64,000 nucleotides of DNA from Cytobacillus horneckiae (GCF_002835735.1 NZ_PISD01000046.1:1-64000), one strand, 5' to 3'. Positions 27,939-38,598 are shown, counted from the stretch's first letter. Notes: generated by a model from the sequence alone, not told the origin. Program-made: numbers and translations.

Positions 27939-28448
27939 TTACTTTTTTCTTTTCTTGAGTGCTGCTATCGCATATTGTTTTTCCATTTCAATCATTAATT
28001 CTCCCAGCTGAATAAAAGATTGATAAAGTGTTGGACGTCTGCTTATAAATGCTATTCTTTCAGCAGTGTTTGATGGAGCAACTGCTAATGTAGGGTCAAT
28101 AATATTGTTATTGGTAAATCCAACAGGCTTGCCATTCACCCAATAAATAAATTGCAGAAACAGTGCAATGCCGTTCTTCATATGAGCAGAAGCTGCATGT
28201 TTTTCTCTTTTTTCAAAGATATGTAGAAGCTCGGCATGAATGTTCTTCCACTCTGCTAAAATTAGTGGGATAAACTTCTCAGTACCTTCCCATGGTTTTA
28301 ATGTAGAAATATTAGCATAATGGGCCAGTTCATATTTAAACGGCGGCAAAACCGTCACTGACTCCAATTCTCTCAACTCCAGCGACTCCCCTTCCCGATA
28401 AAAGAGGGGATGGCTCAAATGATGATCGACATTTATAACTAAAGTCAT
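27939..28448 (-). CDS. ypoC: YpoC protein
   Basis: The 169-residue protein of unknown function is assigned by position directly after nth, as in B. subtilis, and by general resemblance (FLQFIYWVNGKPV, NTAERIAFISRRPTLYQSF). It is probably soluble and helical, with a lysine-rich end (ALKKRKK). The start overlaps the nth stop by four bases, indicating translational coupling in the dnaD-nth-ypoC unit. Confidence 0.82.
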   Translation of the reverse strand: MTLVINVDHHLSHPLFYREGESLELRELESVTVLPPFKYELAHYANISTLKPWEGTEKFIPLILAEWKNIHAELLHIFEKREKHAASAHMKNGIALFLQFIYWVNGKPVGFTNNNIIDPTLAVAPSNTAERIAFISRRPTLYQSFIQLGELMIEMEKQYAIAALKKRKK

Positions 28449-29110
28449 TTCAGGCTTGCCTTCATTCTTTTTTTTCCTTCACGGCATAAATCAAGCAAGG
28501 GACATTCAGGACATTGCGGGTTTTGAGCTTTGCAATGATAGCGGCCAAAAAATATCATGCGATGATGAGTGACTGACCACTCTTCCTTTGGTACCTTTTT
28601 CATTAATGTTTTTTCTACTTCAAGTACAGAGTCTTTCCATCTGCAAAAAGCAAGGCGCTTGCTTACTCTTTCCACATGTGTATCTACCGCGATTGCTGGA
28701 ATGTCGTACGCAACGGAGACAACAACATTTGCTGTCTTTCTGCCTACGCCAGGCAGCTTTGTTAATTCATCACGATCTGCCGGCACAATCCCGCCATAAT
28801 CATCTATTAGCATACGGCATAATTTTTGGATATTTTTAGCTTTATTTCGATACAGTCCAATTGAACGGATATCCGTTTGCAATTCCTCAATTGGGACATT
28901 TAAATAGTCCTCAGGTGTTTGATATTTTTCAAACAGGTTTTTAGTTACTTTATTTACTAACGCATCCGTACATTGAGCTGATAGCGCTACGGCAATGACG
29001 AGTTCAAAAGGATTTCTATGATTTAATTCACAATGTGCGTCTGGAAACATCTCTGCCATCGTATCGAGACAAGCTCTAATATCATTCTTATTAAGCAAGT
29101 TAATCACCAC
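28445..29110 (-). CDS. nth: endonuclease III
   Basis: The roughly 221-residue bifunctional DNA glycosylase/AP lyase removes oxidised pyrimidines. Visible are the helix-hairpin-helix LPGVGRKTANVV, the catalytic aspartate in AIAVDTHVERVS, and the 4Fe-4S cluster motif C-X6-C-X2-C-X5-C (CKAQNPQCPECPLLDLC). The start is uncertain: GTG at 29110 or 29107, or TTG a few codons later, none with a strong site. It lies ten bases after dnaD. Confidence 0.95.
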   Translation of the reverse strand: MVINLLNKNDIRACLDTMAEMFPDAHCELNHRNPFELVIAVALSAQCTDALVNKVTKNLFEKYQTPEDYLNVPIEELQTDIRSIGLYRNKAKNIQKLCRMLIDDYGGIVPADRDELTKLPGVGRKTANVVVSVAYDIPAIAVDTHVERVSKRLAFCRWKDSVLEVEKTLMKKVPKEEWSVTHHRMIFFGRYHCKAQNPQCPECPLLDLCREGKKRMKASLK

Positions 29111-29120
29111 TTCATCAATC

Positions 29121-29828
29121 TTATTGTTCTAGCCAGTTATAAAAAGGAACTTTATCTGTAGAGATTTCAGGCTGGGAAGCTTCTTTTCTGCGTTGCGTTT
29201 GATTTTGTCGAAACTTCTTGCCGTGATTCATGGCCTGTTCAACCGTTTTAATTCCGTTTTTCTTCCATTCAAACAGAATGCGGTCAATATACCTGAAGTT
29301 CAACTTTCCGGACATCACCGCTTCTCTTAATGCGGCTTTTATAATTTGAGGCTCATGATGATCATCATCCATCCATAGTGCCAATGTTTCACATTCAAAC
29401 GGGGATAATGGGCGGCCAAATTCACTTTCGAAAATCGAATATAGCTCTGTCTCATTCTGTCTGTTCTTCACAGCTTCTTCCTTCTTCTTAGAAAGAAGGA
29501 ATTGATCGACCAATTTATCCCATAAGGAATCGAGACAATATTTCTCGCAACGTATACCATCTTCTCTGTAAACTTCTTTAATTTCAATATATCCCTTTTG
29601 GATAAGTTTTCTTAAGTAATCTGTACACTCGGAAACCGGTATGGTCATGCGTTCAGATAAATCAACAGGAGTAGGGAATTCATTCCCCTTTTCGATAAAG
29701 GAAATCATATGGAGAATCAGCATTAACTCTTGTTCATTTAAATTCATTTCTTTATATTGAGACAATAAAACTCCAGGAATTGTAATATTTCCTTCCTGAA
29801 GCCATTTTATCATTGTGTTTTTTGCCAT
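29121..29828 (-). CDS. dnaD: primosomal protein DnaD
   Basis: The 235-residue replication initiation and restart protein helps load the replicative helicase with DnaA/PriA, DnaB and DnaI. An N-terminal winged helix (about 1-100) and a C-terminal DnaD-like domain with the FEWKKNGIKTVEQA signature are both visible. ATG 29828 (MAKNTMIKWL) follows GGAGGTG by eight bases. It heads the dnaD-nth-ypoC unit, and asnS lies upstream with its own terminator. Confidence 0.95.
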   Translation of the reverse strand: MAKNTMIKWLQEGNITIPGVLLSQYKEMNLNEQELMLILHMISFIEKGNEFPTPVDLSERMTIPVSECTDYLRKLIQKGYIEIKEVYREDGIRCEKYCLDSLWDKLVDQFLLSKKKEEAVKNRQNETELYSIFESEFGRPLSPFECETLALWMDDDHHEPQIIKAALREAVMSGKLNFRYIDRILFEWKKNGIKTVEQAMNHGKKFRQNQTQRRKEASQPEISTDKVPFYNWLEQ

Positions 29829-29922
29829 TTCGGACACCTCCATATCAGTATATCATGAACCTATAGTTGTTTGTGTGGAGAATAACCGGTAACTTTTCCT
29901 TCTTGATCTCCTAAAAATGGAA

Positions 29923-29943
29923 AAATCCGCAAATCGCGGATTT
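29923..29943 (-). terminator. terminator of asnS
   Basis: On the minus strand AAATCCGC-GATTT-GCGGATTT is followed by TTCCATTTTT. It lies 16 bases after the asnS stop. Confidence 0.75.
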
Positions 29944-29958
29944 TCCTGAAAGATTCTA

Positions 29959-31254
29959 TTAAGGATACAAACGATTTAATAATCTTGGGAAAGGAATCGT
30001 TTCACGCACATGCTCTACGCCGCTAATCCAGGCTACTGTTCGCTCCAAACCTAGTCCGAAACCGGAATGAGGAACCGAGCCGTATTGACGCAATTCTAAG
30101 TACCATTTATAAGCATCAATATCTAATTTATGTTCATCCAGCCTTTGTTTCAGCAATGCATGATCGTGAATACGTTCAGAACCACCAATAATCTCACCAT
30201 AGCCTTCTGGAGCAATGAGGTCAGCACATAGGACTACATCGTCTCTAGTCGGGTCTGGCTGCATATAGAAAGGTTTTAATGATGTTGGATAATGCGTGAT
30301 AAATACTGGTTTATCATAACTTTCAGCAATGGCTGTCTCATGAGGTGCACCAAAGTCATCGCCCCATTCAATATCGTCAAAGCCTTTTTCCTGTAAAAAT
30401 TTAATGGCATCATCGTAAGTTATACGCGGGAATGGCGCTTTAATTTTTTCAAGAACGGTCGTATCTCTGCCTAGTGTTTTCAACTCCAGACTGCAATGAT
30501 CTAATACAGCTTGAACAATGTAAGAAACATAGCTTTCTTGAACTTTCAAATTATCTTCAAATTCATAAAATGCCATTTCCGGCTCTATCATCCAGAACTC
30601 AATTAGATGGCGTCTTGTTTTAGATTTTTCCGCGCGGAATGTCGGTCCGAAAGAAAATACTTTACCTAATGCCATCGCTGCTGCTTCCATATAGAGTTGG
30701 CCACTTTGAGAAAGATAGGCATCTTCATCAAAATACTTTGTAGCAAATAACTCTGATGTACCTTCAGGTGCACTGCCTGTTAAAATTGGCGGGTCCACTT
30801 TAGAAAATCCATTTTCATTAAAGAATGCATATGTAGCCCGAATGATTTCGTTGCGAATTTTCATCACAGCATGTTGGCGGCGGGAACGCAGCCAAAGATG
30901 ACGATGATCCATCAAGAACTCTGTTCCATGTTCCTTTGGTGTAATCGGGTAATCTGTTGATTCATGAATGACTTCCAAGCCTGTTACAAGCAATTCAAAG
31001 CCAAGCGGAGAACGTTCGTCTTTTTGCACCTTGCCTGTGACATACACACTGGATTCTTGTGTGACTGATTTCGCAGATTTAAACATATCCTCAGATACGT
31101 CTGCCTTCACTACAACTCCTTGAATGAATCCTGATCCATCACGAAGCTGAAGGAACGCTATTTTACCGCTTGAACGTTTATTGGCAATCCAAGCTCCAAT
31201 TTTCACTTCTTGATCTACATATTTATGAACTTCAGAAATAGTTGTTTTAATCAA
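29959..31254 (-). CDS. asnS: asparaginyl-tRNA synthetase
   Basis: The 431-residue class IIb synthetase charges tRNA-Asn. It has an N-terminal OB-fold ([23 protein letters not shown]) and the class II motifs 2 ([20 protein letters not shown]) and 3 ([13 protein letters not shown]). The start is TTG at 31254, preceded by GGAAGGGG. This gives MIKTTIS and a length one residue longer than the B. subtilis enzyme. A sigma-A promoter lies 50 bases upstream. Confidence 0.97.
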   Translation of the reverse strand: MIKTTISEVHKYVDQEVKIGAWIANKRSSGKIAFLQLRDGSGFIQGVVVKADVSEDMFKSAKSVTQESSVYVTGKVQKDERSPLGFELLVTGLEVIHESTDYPITPKEHGTEFLMDHRHLWLRSRRQHAVMKIRNEIIRATYAFFNENGFSKVDPPILTGSAPEGTSELFATKYFDEDAYLSQSGQLYMEAAAMALGKVFSFGPTFRAEKSKTRRHLIEFWMIEPEMAFYEFEDNLKVQESYVSYIVQAVLDHCSLELKTLGRDTTVLEKIKAPFPRITYDDAIKFLQEKGFDDIEWGDDFGAPHETAIAESYDKPVFITHYPTSLKPFYMQPDPTRDDVVLCADLIAPEGYGEIIGGSERIHDHALLKQRLDEHKLDIDAYKWYLELRQYGSVPHSGFGLGLERTVAWISGVEHVRETIPFPRLLNRLYP

Positions 31255-31302
31255 TGTAATACCCCTTCCAAAACATTTCCACATCAATATCAATCGCTAT
31301 TA

Positions 31303-31332
31303 ATTATACCCTTCTTAAGACGAAAAAGGCAA
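31303..31332 (-). promoter_or_regulatory. promoter of asnS
   Basis: Minus strand TTGCCT (31327-31332) and TATAAT (31303-31308) are 18 bases apart. Just upstream lie two small hairpins (about 31330-31372), one with a T run. They may be part of a terminator series after aspB. Confidence 0.6.
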
Positions 31333-31383
31333 CTGCCTTAGCCTTTAGGAGATGCTATGGCTGCACTCCTCTACCACTTTGGG

Positions 31384-31417
31384 AAAAAAGAGAAAGCGGG
31401 CATTAAACCGCTCTCTC
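31384..31417 (-). terminator. terminator of aspB
   Basis: On the minus strand AGAGAGCGG pairs with CCGCTTTCTCT (two-base bulge), followed by TTTTTCCC. It lies about 20 bases after the aspB stop. Confidence 0.7.
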
Positions 31418-31437
31418 AAACAACTGTCTTCTTAGAA

Positions 31438-32628
31438 TTATTTCATTTTTTTTTCAACAAATTGATGAATTCGCTCTACTGCAGCTTCTAATAGGTCTAG
31501 AGAAGTTGCATATGATAAACGAATATTGTTCGGTGAGCCAAAACCAGATCCCGGAATAACTGCAACCATTGCATCCTCTAATAAGCCTTTTGCAAACGCA
31601 TCAACATCTGCATAGCCTGTCAATTCAGCGGCTTGTTTAACGTTAGGAAATAGATAAAAAGCACCTTGCGGCTTAATGCACGTAAACCCAGGAATCTTTA
31701 TTAATTTATCATAAATAACATTCAATCGATGCTCAAATGCTGTTCTCATTTCCTCTAGTGTATCCTGAGGGCCAGAGTATGCAGCAATTGTTCCATACTG
31801 TGCTGTAGTCGTTGGATTAGACGTACTATGGCTTGCAAGATTTGTCATCGCCTGAATGATTTCTTTACTCCCTGCCGCATATCCGATTCTCCAACCTGTC
31901 ATTGAATGTGATTTGGAAACACCATTAATAATAATCGTTTGTTCTTTTAATTCTGGCGAAATTTGTGCAATTGATACATGCTTATGACCGCTGTAAGTAA
32001 GTTTTTCATAAATTTCATCGGAAATAATAAGAACATCATGCTTTAAGCAAAGCTCTCCCAATGCTGTTAATTCTTCCTCGCTATAAAGCATTCCAGTAGG
32101 GTTGCTAGGTGAATTGATAATCACAGCTTTTGTTTTTTCTGTAATTGCTTCTGCCAATTGTTCGGCAGTGATCTTATATTCATTTTCTTCCTTACCTTCA
32201 ACGTAAACCGGCACGCCGCCTGCAAGCTTCACTTGCTCCGGATAGCTGACCCAGTAAGGAATTGGGATGATTACTTCATCCCCTTCATCTAATATCACTT
32301 GAAACAGCGTATAAAGTGCATGTTTAGCGCCACTTGTCACAATGATATCTGCCGGATCAATGTCAATTCCTTGATCTTGTTTAAATTTTTTCGAGATTTC
32401 TGCTTTTAATGTCGGCAAACCGGAAGCAGCAGTGTATTTTGTCTGGCCTTCATTCATTGATTGTACTGCGGCATCGATAATATGCTGAGGTGTGTTATAG
32501 TCAGGCTCTCCAGCGCCAAGACCAATAACATCATGACCTTGAGCTTTAAGTTCTTTAGCCTTGGCAGTTATCGCCAATGTCGTTGATGGGGTTAATGATT
32601 TTACACGCTGCGCTAATTGAATGTTCAT
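31438..32628 (-). CDS. aspB: aspartate aminotransferase AspB
   Basis: The 396-residue fold-type I PLP enzyme interconverts aspartate and oxaloacetate. Landmarks are NSPSNPTGMLYS, SDEIYEKLTYSG and the PLP lysine in SKSHSMTGWRIGY. Length and order (dinG-ypmA-ypmB-aspB-asnS) agree with B. subtilis. ATG 32628 is used, though the ribosome site (GGAGGCATTAAT) is close to it. It ends at its own terminator before asnS. Confidence 0.95.
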   Translation of the reverse strand: MNIQLAQRVKSLTPSTTLAITAKAKELKAQGHDVIGLGAGEPDYNTPQHIIDAAVQSMNEGQTKYTAASGLPTLKAEISKKFKQDQGIDIDPADIIVTSGAKHALYTLFQVILDEGDEVIIPIPYWVSYPEQVKLAGGVPVYVEGKEENEYKITAEQLAEAITEKTKAVIINSPSNPTGMLYSEEELTALGELCLKHDVLIISDEIYEKLTYSGHKHVSIAQISPELKEQTIIINGVSKSHSMTGWRIGYAAGSKEIIQAMTNLASHSTSNPTTTAQYGTIAAYSGPQDTLEEMRTAFEHRLNVIYDKLIKIPGFTCIKPQGAFYLFPNVKQAAELTGYADVDAFAKGLLEDAMVAVIPGSGFGSPNNIRLSYATSLDLLEAAVERIHQFVEKKMK

Positions 32629-32737
32629 ATTAATGCCTCCAAATAATTATCTTAAATATAATTAAACCAGTGATATTTTTTGATGCAGAAAACATCTCCG
32701 GATAGAATAACAATTGCTATATTCCCACTGTATATGT

Positions 32738-33214
32738 TTATAGATTTTCAATGATTTTGAGCCGTTCCTTACCTGTCTCAAAATCAATCATATAATAATT
32801 GAGTAAATTGCCTTCAGTGCGATAGGAGATTTCCCATAAAGGAATATTTTTTTCCATCCCTAAACGTACAGCAATAATCTCGGTCGGTTTTTTCTCATTT
32901 AAAAGTGATTGAACGGCTTCTTCCTTTGAAATGCCATCTGTTTTCTTTTTAACCGTAATATCACCTTTGCCCTCCGGAACCCAGGCATATACGTCATCAC
33001 CATTTTTCAATTTGCCATCTATTACATATATTGTTTCATTACCATTATATAAAGAGAACCTATTGGTGTCCGTTAAGTTTACTTCTTTTTCCGCCCTTTT
33101 TACTGCCTCGGCTTTCACATCTTTCACCGGTTCAACAGCATTCATATAAACTTTGCCAGACAAGCCAATCATGACTACGACAACAATCATACTGATTATT
33201 ATTATTTTCTTCAT
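32738..33214 (-). CDS. ypmB: YpmB membrane-anchored PepSY-type protein
   Basis: The 158-residue protein starts with a hydrophobic anchor or signal (about 4-22, IIIISMIVVVVMIGL). An outside domain follows with the PepSY-like pattern GISKEEAVQSLLNE and NLLNYYMIDFETGK. It is assigned as YpmB by family pattern and by its place between ypmA and aspB. A role at the cell wall or in peptidase inhibition is inferred from the PepSY fold only. Confidence 0.85.
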   Translation of the reverse strand: MKKIIIISMIVVVVMIGLSGKVYMNAVEPVKDVKAEAVKRAEKEVNLTDTNRFSLYNGNETIYVIDGKLKNGDDVYAWVPEGKGDITVKKKTDGISKEEAVQSLLNEKKPTEIIAVRLGMEKNIPLWEISYRTEGNLLNYYMIDFETGKERLKIIENL

Positions 33215-33227
33215 ATCATCACTCTAC

Positions 33228-33398
33228 TTATGTACGGTAGATTGTAAAAACCGCTTTATTTTGATCTTCCTTGTCCAATGCTAAACCGAACATTAAATCT
33301 TCCCGCTTTAATGTTCGATTCAATGAATCGACAATTTTATATAAATCCGGACTGTTTTGGATTGTTACTGTTGATAATACTTCTATCTTGCTTTCCAT
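33228..33398 (-). CDS. ypmA: YpmA small protein (DUF4264)
   Basis: This 56-residue frame begins MESKIEVLSTV and ends TIYRT. A strong GGAGG lies eight bases before the ATG. Composition is soluble alpha/beta. It matches the short YpmA proteins of Bacillus in size and in position between dinG and ypmB, 13 bases before the latter. The function is unknown. Confidence 0.85.
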   Translation of the reverse strand: MESKIEVLSTVTIQNSPDLYKIVDSLNRTLKREDLMFGLALDKEDQNKAVFTIYRT

Positions 33399-33508
33399 GT
33401 GCAAATTTCCTCCTTGAAACTTACCAAGCTACATTTTAAACTCTACCTTAATAGTATAACAGTAATAGTGGCAGTCATAAATATCGACACCATATTTTTA
33501 GTAAATTT

Positions 33509-36313
33509 TTATAGCCATTCGTCTATGAGCTTTATAGTTTCGTTAATTGATTTTTGTTCGGCCTTCACTGCAGGCACAGATTGAAGAAAAGCCTTCCCAT
33601 AGCTGGTTGTTACAATTCTTCTGTCAAAAACGATAATTAACCCTTTATCTGACTTTGTACGGATCAGTCTGCCAAAGCCTTGTTTAAAACGGATAACAGC
33701 TTCAGGCAAGGCAAATTGTGAAAATGGACTGCCGCCTTCTGCTTGAATTTTTTTCGACTTTGCTTCAGTCATTGGATCATCCGGAGGTGAAAATGGAAGT
33801 CGAACGATGATTAAACAGGATAAATCCTCCCCAGGAATATCGACACCCTCCCAAAAACTGCTTGTACCAAGAAGAATCGCCTTCTCAAACCGCTGAAAAT
33901 TCCTGGTCAACCGCGAACGGCTTCCCCCTGATATCCCTTGGGCGAAAATAGCAAAATCATCTAGAAAACCGGATTCCTTAATCAACTGATGAGTGTCTCT
34001 CAACATTTCATATGAAGTAAACAAAATGAGCATCCTGCCCTTTGTCGCTTCTGCAATGGATATAATTTGTTCTGAAATAGAAGCTACATATTCTTCCATT
34101 GGCACAGCCTTAATATCAGGTAAATCTTCTGGAATAATGAATTTCACCTGCTTGTCATAATCAAACGGGGATTCAATTTTCACAAGCTTGCATTCTTCCT
34201 CTTTTAAGCCTAACTCTTTTAACATATATGAAAAAGAGCCTTTAATCGTCATTGTCGCTGAGGCAAGAACAATGCTTCGCTTTCGGTCAAAGAATCGTTC
34301 ACTAAGCAGACTTGCGACATTCAATGGCTCCGAATAAACGGTCGTTACGTTCTGCATCGCTCTTAAGTCGATTTCTATCCATGTTACCTGCTCATGAGGT
34401 GATGTCATGAACAGTGCTTTCACTGAATCCATGACCAATTTCAAATCTTCGACGCTTGAAGTTAACTCTTCTAAAAAAGCCCTGCTCTTATCATGTAATT
34501 GCGCGACTTGTTTTTTTAGATAGTTCAACCGATTTCCCAACGCTTCGACAGCATCTTTAGTTAAAAAATAAAATCTTTCTGCCTTGCCAACCAGCAATTT
34601 TTGACTGCTGTCTTGATCAGCTTGATTAAGACCTATTTTCAGGCGGTTGACACCTTTTTTCCCCTTCTTGCGGTTTTTTGCAACCGTGCCAATTAACCGG
34701 AAGAATTCGTCCATCTCAAAAAGCAGCTCGACCATCAATTCATTCATTTCGAATGAATGAAGCAGAGAATCATCCTTCACATCAGTTTCTTCCAGTAATT
34801 TTTCAAGTTTAAATAAAAGCTGACGATGCTCAAGCGTGCCGATTTGACTAAGAATAAGCCTTACATTTAAGTAATCAAGGCTAAGTCCGAAGTGGGGACC
34901 TGCGGCCTTTACAAAATGATGACCCTCATCAATGATAGCGTGCTGATAACTTGGCAATATAGAGTGGTCTGACGCTAAATCGGTCAGCAGCATGCTGTGA
35001 TTAGTAATGATTAAATCTGCCTTTTGCGCTTGATTTCTCGCTTTATAATAAAAATCTTTATTTATCCAAGATTTTTCAGTTAAAAAGACTGTTTCATCAT
35101 TCTTAATATGATTCCAATAAATCATTCCGCCGCTAGATAAATTTAATTCATCCATATCTCCTGTAGCTGTTTCTGTTAGCCATATGAGAATTTGCATTTT
35201 CGTTAAGTTCGTATCATAATTGTCATCCAGTTCATTCAATGATGCGACAAACTTTTGCAGGCTTAAATAATGGCTTCTCCCCTTTAAAACAACAGCTTCT
35301 ACAGAAAATGGCAGCATCTTCTTTAATAGCGGCAAATCTTTATGAAGCAGCTGATCCTGCAGCTGCGTTGTATATGTACTAATGACAATCCGATCATTAT
35401 TTTGAACTGCATACATAACAGATGGGATTAAATAGGCAAGCGACTTGCCTACACCTGTCCCTGCTTCTATTAAGCTATGCTGTTCATTGCCAAATGCAGC
35501 GTATACTGCATCCATCATGGAGAATTGCCCTTCTCTGATTTCAAATAAAGGAAAGGCTTTTTTAAATAACGCCGTTTTATCTTCAGTCATTGTAGGGAAA
35601 TCTATTTGTTTTACATAAGTCGGCTTCTCAGACTTTTGTTCCGCTTTCCTTAATGCAATTCCTTGATATATTTCTAAATGATCCGGTAAAGCTTCAAGTG
35701 TCGCTTCCTTCCATTGTATCAACTCATCCAAATATATATCTAAATCACTCTTTAGTCCGCCAGATAATTTATGTAGCTGTTTGATCGTTTGTACAGGTAA
35801 ATATTTTAGTTTCTTTTCCAATATTAATAATAGCTCTGCAGTAACATATGCATCACTATCTGCCTGATGCGGCCGATCATGATTTAAGCCGAATTGATTA
35901 GCTAAATCTGAAAGCTTGTAGCTGTCCTCGCTAGGCAACAAAATTCGCGCCAGCTCTACTGTGTCGAGAACAGGCCCATAAAATCCGTTATAGCCTGCAT
36001 CTATCAATTCTTCCTGTAAAAAGGACAAATCAAATAGCACATTATGGGCAACAAAATAAGCTCCGTCCAGCATCTTTAACACTTTCGGGGCTATTTCATC
36101 AAAAGTCGGGGCACCCTTTACCATGTCATCAGTTAATCCTGTTAACTCTTCAATAAAGGGAGGAATGCTTTGATTCGGTTGAATAAGCGAAGAAAATTGA
36201 TCAATTATTTCTCCATTTTCTACAACAACCGCTGCAAATTGTATCATTTTATCGCCTTTTTTAGGGGCATTTCCTGTCGTTTCTAAATCAATGACGACAT
36301 ATTTATTACTCAT
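33509..36313 (-). CDS. dinG: DinG family exonuclease-helicase
   Basis: The 934-residue protein has an N-terminal DEDDh exonuclease domain (VIDLETTGN at residues 7-15, HNVLFDLSFL, and the third motif DRPHQADSDAYVT). The helicase part resembles XPD, with Walker A EAGTGVGKSLAY and the DEGHH box. The iron-sulphur cysteines of E. coli DinG are absent, as is usual in Firmicutes, where the protein acts as a 3' nuclease. Length matches B. subtilis DinG. ypmA lies about 110 bases downstream. Confidence 0.94.
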   Translation of the reverse strand: MSNKYVVIDLETTGNAPKKGDKMIQFAAVVVENGEIIDQFSSLIQPNQSIPPFIEELTGLTDDMVKGAPTFDEIAPKVLKMLDGAYFVAHNVLFDLSFLQEELIDAGYNGFYGPVLDTVELARILLPSEDSYKLSDLANQFGLNHDRPHQADSDAYVTAELLLILEKKLKYLPVQTIKQLHKLSGGLKSDLDIYLDELIQWKEATLEALPDHLEIYQGIALRKAEQKSEKPTYVKQIDFPTMTEDKTALFKKAFPLFEIREGQFSMMDAVYAAFGNEQHSLIEAGTGVGKSLAYLIPSVMYAVQNNDRIVISTYTTQLQDQLLHKDLPLLKKMLPFSVEAVVLKGRSHYLSLQKFVASLNELDDNYDTNLTKMQILIWLTETATGDMDELNLSSGGMIYWNHIKNDETVFLTEKSWINKDFYYKARNQAQKADLIITNHSMLLTDLASDHSILPSYQHAIIDEGHHFVKAAGPHFGLSLDYLNVRLILSQIGTLEHRQLLFKLEKLLEETDVKDDSLLHSFEMNELMVELLFEMDEFFRLIGTVAKNRKKGKKGVNRLKIGLNQADQDSSQKLLVGKAERFYFLTKDAVEALGNRLNYLKKQVAQLHDKSRAFLEELTSSVEDLKLVMDSVKALFMTSPHEQVTWIEIDLRAMQNVTTVYSEPLNVASLLSERFFDRKRSIVLASATMTIKGSFSYMLKELGLKEEECKLVKIESPFDYDKQVKFIIPEDLPDIKAVPMEEYVASISEQIISIAEATKGRMLILFTSYEMLRDTHQLIKESGFLDDFAIFAQGISGGSRSRLTRNFQRFEKAILLGTSSFWEGVDIPGEDLSCLIIVRLPFSPPDDPMTEAKSKKIQAEGGSPFSQFALPEAVIRFKQGFGRLIRTKSDKGLIIVFDRRIVTTSYGKAFLQSVPAVKAEQKSINETIKLIDEWL

Positions 36314-36476
36314 GGCTTACACCTCTAACATTCTGTCAATCAAACGGTATCATAAAAAGAAGAAAAGAGAAAGTTATCGGGCATTTAATTTAACAAAATA
36401 AAGCGATTTTTTTTAGAAAGGAACTAATATTCATTTTACACGTTATCATTCTGACTTGTTAACTTATTGCTAAATA

Positions 36477-36508
36477 AAAAAGCTGGATAGGAGATCTCCC
36501 TATCCAGC
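36477..36508 (-). terminator. terminator of panBCD
   Basis: GCTGGATAGG (36482-36491) pairs with CCTATCCAGC (36499-36508). On the minus strand the stem runs into TTTTTTATTT. It lies ten bases after the panD stop. Confidence 0.88.
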
Positions 36509-36517
36509 ATTCTTCCG

Positions 36518-36901
36518 TTACATGATTGTATGAGCGGGTTCAGCATGCATTAATTCTTTCATTTTATTGCCTTCTGCCATAATTGCTACTTTCGGTTTAT
36601 GAGAAGCGAGCTTTTCTTCGGCAACCATTGCATATGAGATGATGATGACGATATCTCCCTCTTGTACAAGTCTTGCCGCCGCTCCATTTACACAGATGAC
36701 ACCGCTGCCTCTTTCGCCTGGAATGATATAAGTTTCAAATCTTTGGCCATTATTATTATTTACGATTTGTACCTTTTCATTCGGGAGCATCCCAACTGCA
36801 TCAAGAATATCTGAATCTATCGTAATACTTCCTACATAATTCAAGTTTGCTTCTGTAACTGTGGCACGGTGAATTTTTCCGTTCATCATTGTCCTAAACA
36901 A
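36518..36901 (-). CDS. panD: aspartate 1-decarboxylase
   Basis: The 127-residue pyruvoyl enzyme makes beta-alanine for pantothenate. It is made as a proenzyme cleaved at Gly-Ser in [11 protein letters not shown] to create the pyruvoyl group; that site is intact. [20 protein letters not shown] is also conserved. The start is TTG at 36901 (MFRTMMNG), after AGGAGG, matching B. subtilis length exactly. It is the last gene of panBCD. Confidence 0.97.
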   Translation of the reverse strand: MFRTMMNGKIHRATVTEANLNYVGSITIDSDILDAVGMLPNEKVQIVNNNNGQRFETYIIPGERGSGVICVNGAAARLVQEGDIVIIISYAMVAEEKLASHKPKVAIMAEGNKMKELMHAEPAHTIM

Positions 36902-36916
36902 GACAATTCCTCCTAT

Positions 36917-37768
36917 CTATACGTTCGTGATGACTATATTATCTATTAAGCGTGCTTTCGGGAATTTAACAGCAAGTGCAATAATAATTGTCCCCTTCAG
37001 CTCAACGATTTCCTTCAATTCTGGATAGGAATAGATTTCTACATAATCTATCTTTCCGTTTGTCTTTTCGGTAATTTCTTCACTAATAAATTTGATGATG
37101 CTGTCCGGGTTATTTTCCCCTTCTTCTATGAGTGATTGGGCATTAGCCAAGCTTCGAAAGAGCACTGGTGCCTGCTGCCTTTCTTCATCAGACAAAAATA
37201 CATTTCTTGAGCTTTTAGCTAAACCGTCCTCTTCTCTAACTGTATCAACAGCAACCACTTCAATTGGGAAATTGTAAGTAGCTACAATTAAATCAATAAC
37301 CGCCACTTGCTGTGCATCTTTACGCCCAAAATAGGCTCTCTCCGGCTGGATAATATTAAACAATTTTGATACCACTAATGCTACACCATCAAAATGGCCT
37401 GGTCTTGACTTTCCGCAAAGAACATCTGTCCGGTCTCCGACATGCATTAAAACAGCTGGTGGATTAGGATACATTTCTTCAACTGAAGGATGAAAAATAA
37501 CATCTATTTTTTCATTTTCAGCAAGTTTTAAATCGCGGTCCAAATCTCTTGGATACGTACTCAAGTCCTCCTTCGGCCCAAATTGCAGCGGATTCACAAA
37601 AATACTCATGACAACGAGATCATTTTCCTGTCTAGCTTTCTTTGCCAGTGTAAGATGACCTTCATGCAGATACCCCATCGTCGGGACTAACCCGATAGAA
37701 TTGCCTTGCTTCTTCATTGTTAATACATAATCCTGCATTTCTTGAATCTTCGAAATTACTTTCATCAT
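36917..37768 (-). CDS. panC: pantothenate synthetase
   Basis: The 283-residue enzyme joins pantoate and beta-alanine using ATP. The nucleotidyl-transferase signature is present ([13 protein letters not shown], with HEGH as the HIGH motif), as are [10 protein letters not shown] and the KMSK-like KSSRNVFLS. The start overlaps the panB stop by four bases; a second ATG follows at once. It is 16 bases before panD. Confidence 0.96.
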   Translation of the reverse strand: MMKVISKIQEMQDYVLTMKKQGNSIGLVPTMGYLHEGHLTLAKKARQENDLVVMSIFVNPLQFGPKEDLSTYPRDLDRDLKLAENEKIDVIFHPSVEEMYPNPPAVLMHVGDRTDVLCGKSRPGHFDGVALVVSKLFNIIQPERAYFGRKDAQQVAVIDLIVATYNFPIEVVAVDTVREEDGLAKSSRNVFLSDEERQQAPVLFRSLANAQSLIEEGENNPDSIIKFISEEITEKTNGKIDYVEIYSYPELKEIVELKGTIIIALAVKFPKARLIDNIVITNV

Positions 37769-38598
37769 TTGCCCCCGTAAAGACTTAGAAGTTCTTCTTC
37801 CTTCATATTAAATGAATGTTGTGCTTCAGGGAAAAGCCCGCCTTTTACTTCTTTTACATAGGCTCTTAAGCCTTCCTCCATCATTTCTTCACTATTTAAA
37901 TAACGCTTTACAAACTTTGGAACCCGATCGACACCATAAGTAAGAACATCATGATAGACAAGGACCTGCCCATCAGCATGAGGACCAGCACCGATGCCGA
38001 TTGTCGGTATATTTAATGCCGAAGTTACTTCTTTCGCAAGTTGCTGTGGCACACATTCCAACACAATAGCAAATGCCCCGGCAGTTTCACATTTTTTTGC
38101 ATCCTCAAGCAGTTTTAAAGCGGCGGCGGCATTTTTTCCTTGTACTTTATATCCTCCGAGAACCGCTACAGATTGAGGTGTAAGGCCCAAATGAGCCACA
38201 ACTGGAATCCCAGCCTTTGTAAGCGCTTCTATTTGATCAATTACTTCATCTCCACCTTCGACTTTAACCGCCTGTGCGCCCGTTTCCTGAATAAGCTGGC
38301 AAGCATTGATTAAAGTATCTTTTGTTGAAAGGTGATAGCTCATAAATGGCATATCTACAACAATGAATGTATTGGCAGCCCCTCGTTTCACTGCTTTTGC
38401 GTGATGAATCATATCGCTCATTGTCACTGGTATGGTCGAATCATAACCTAAAACGACCATACCGAGAGAGTCGCCAACTAAAATCATATCAACGCCAGCT
38501 TTTTCCGCTTGCTTAGCAGCCGGAAAGTCATATGCTGTCAGCATAGCAATCTTCTCTCCATTGTTCTTCATCTTTACGAAATCTGTTGTTTGCTTCAT
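37765..38598 (-). CDS. panB: ketopantoate hydroxymethyltransferase
   Basis: The 277-residue enzyme makes ketopantoate from ketoisovalerate and methylene-tetrahydrofolate, the first step of pantothenate synthesis. Conserved parts are [35 protein letters not shown] and VPTTIGIGAG-like [15 protein letters not shown]. The ATG at 38598 follows AAAGGAGG by seven bases and gives the B. subtilis length. The frame remains open upstream to 38709 through a terminator-like hairpin, but that extension is unlikely to be translated. Confidence 0.96.
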   Translation of the reverse strand: MKQTTDFVKMKNNGEKIAMLTAYDFPAAKQAEKAGVDMILVGDSLGMVVLGYDSTIPVTMSDMIHHAKAVKRGAANTFIVVDMPFMSYHLSTKDTLINACQLIQETGAQAVKVEGGDEVIDQIEALTKAGIPVVAHLGLTPQSVAVLGGYKVQGKNAAAALKLLEDAKKCETAGAFAIVLECVPQQLAKEVTSALNIPTIGIGAGPHADGQVLVYHDVLTYGVDRVPKFVKRYLNSEEMMEEGLRAYVKEVKGGLFPEAQHSFNMKEEELLSLYGGK

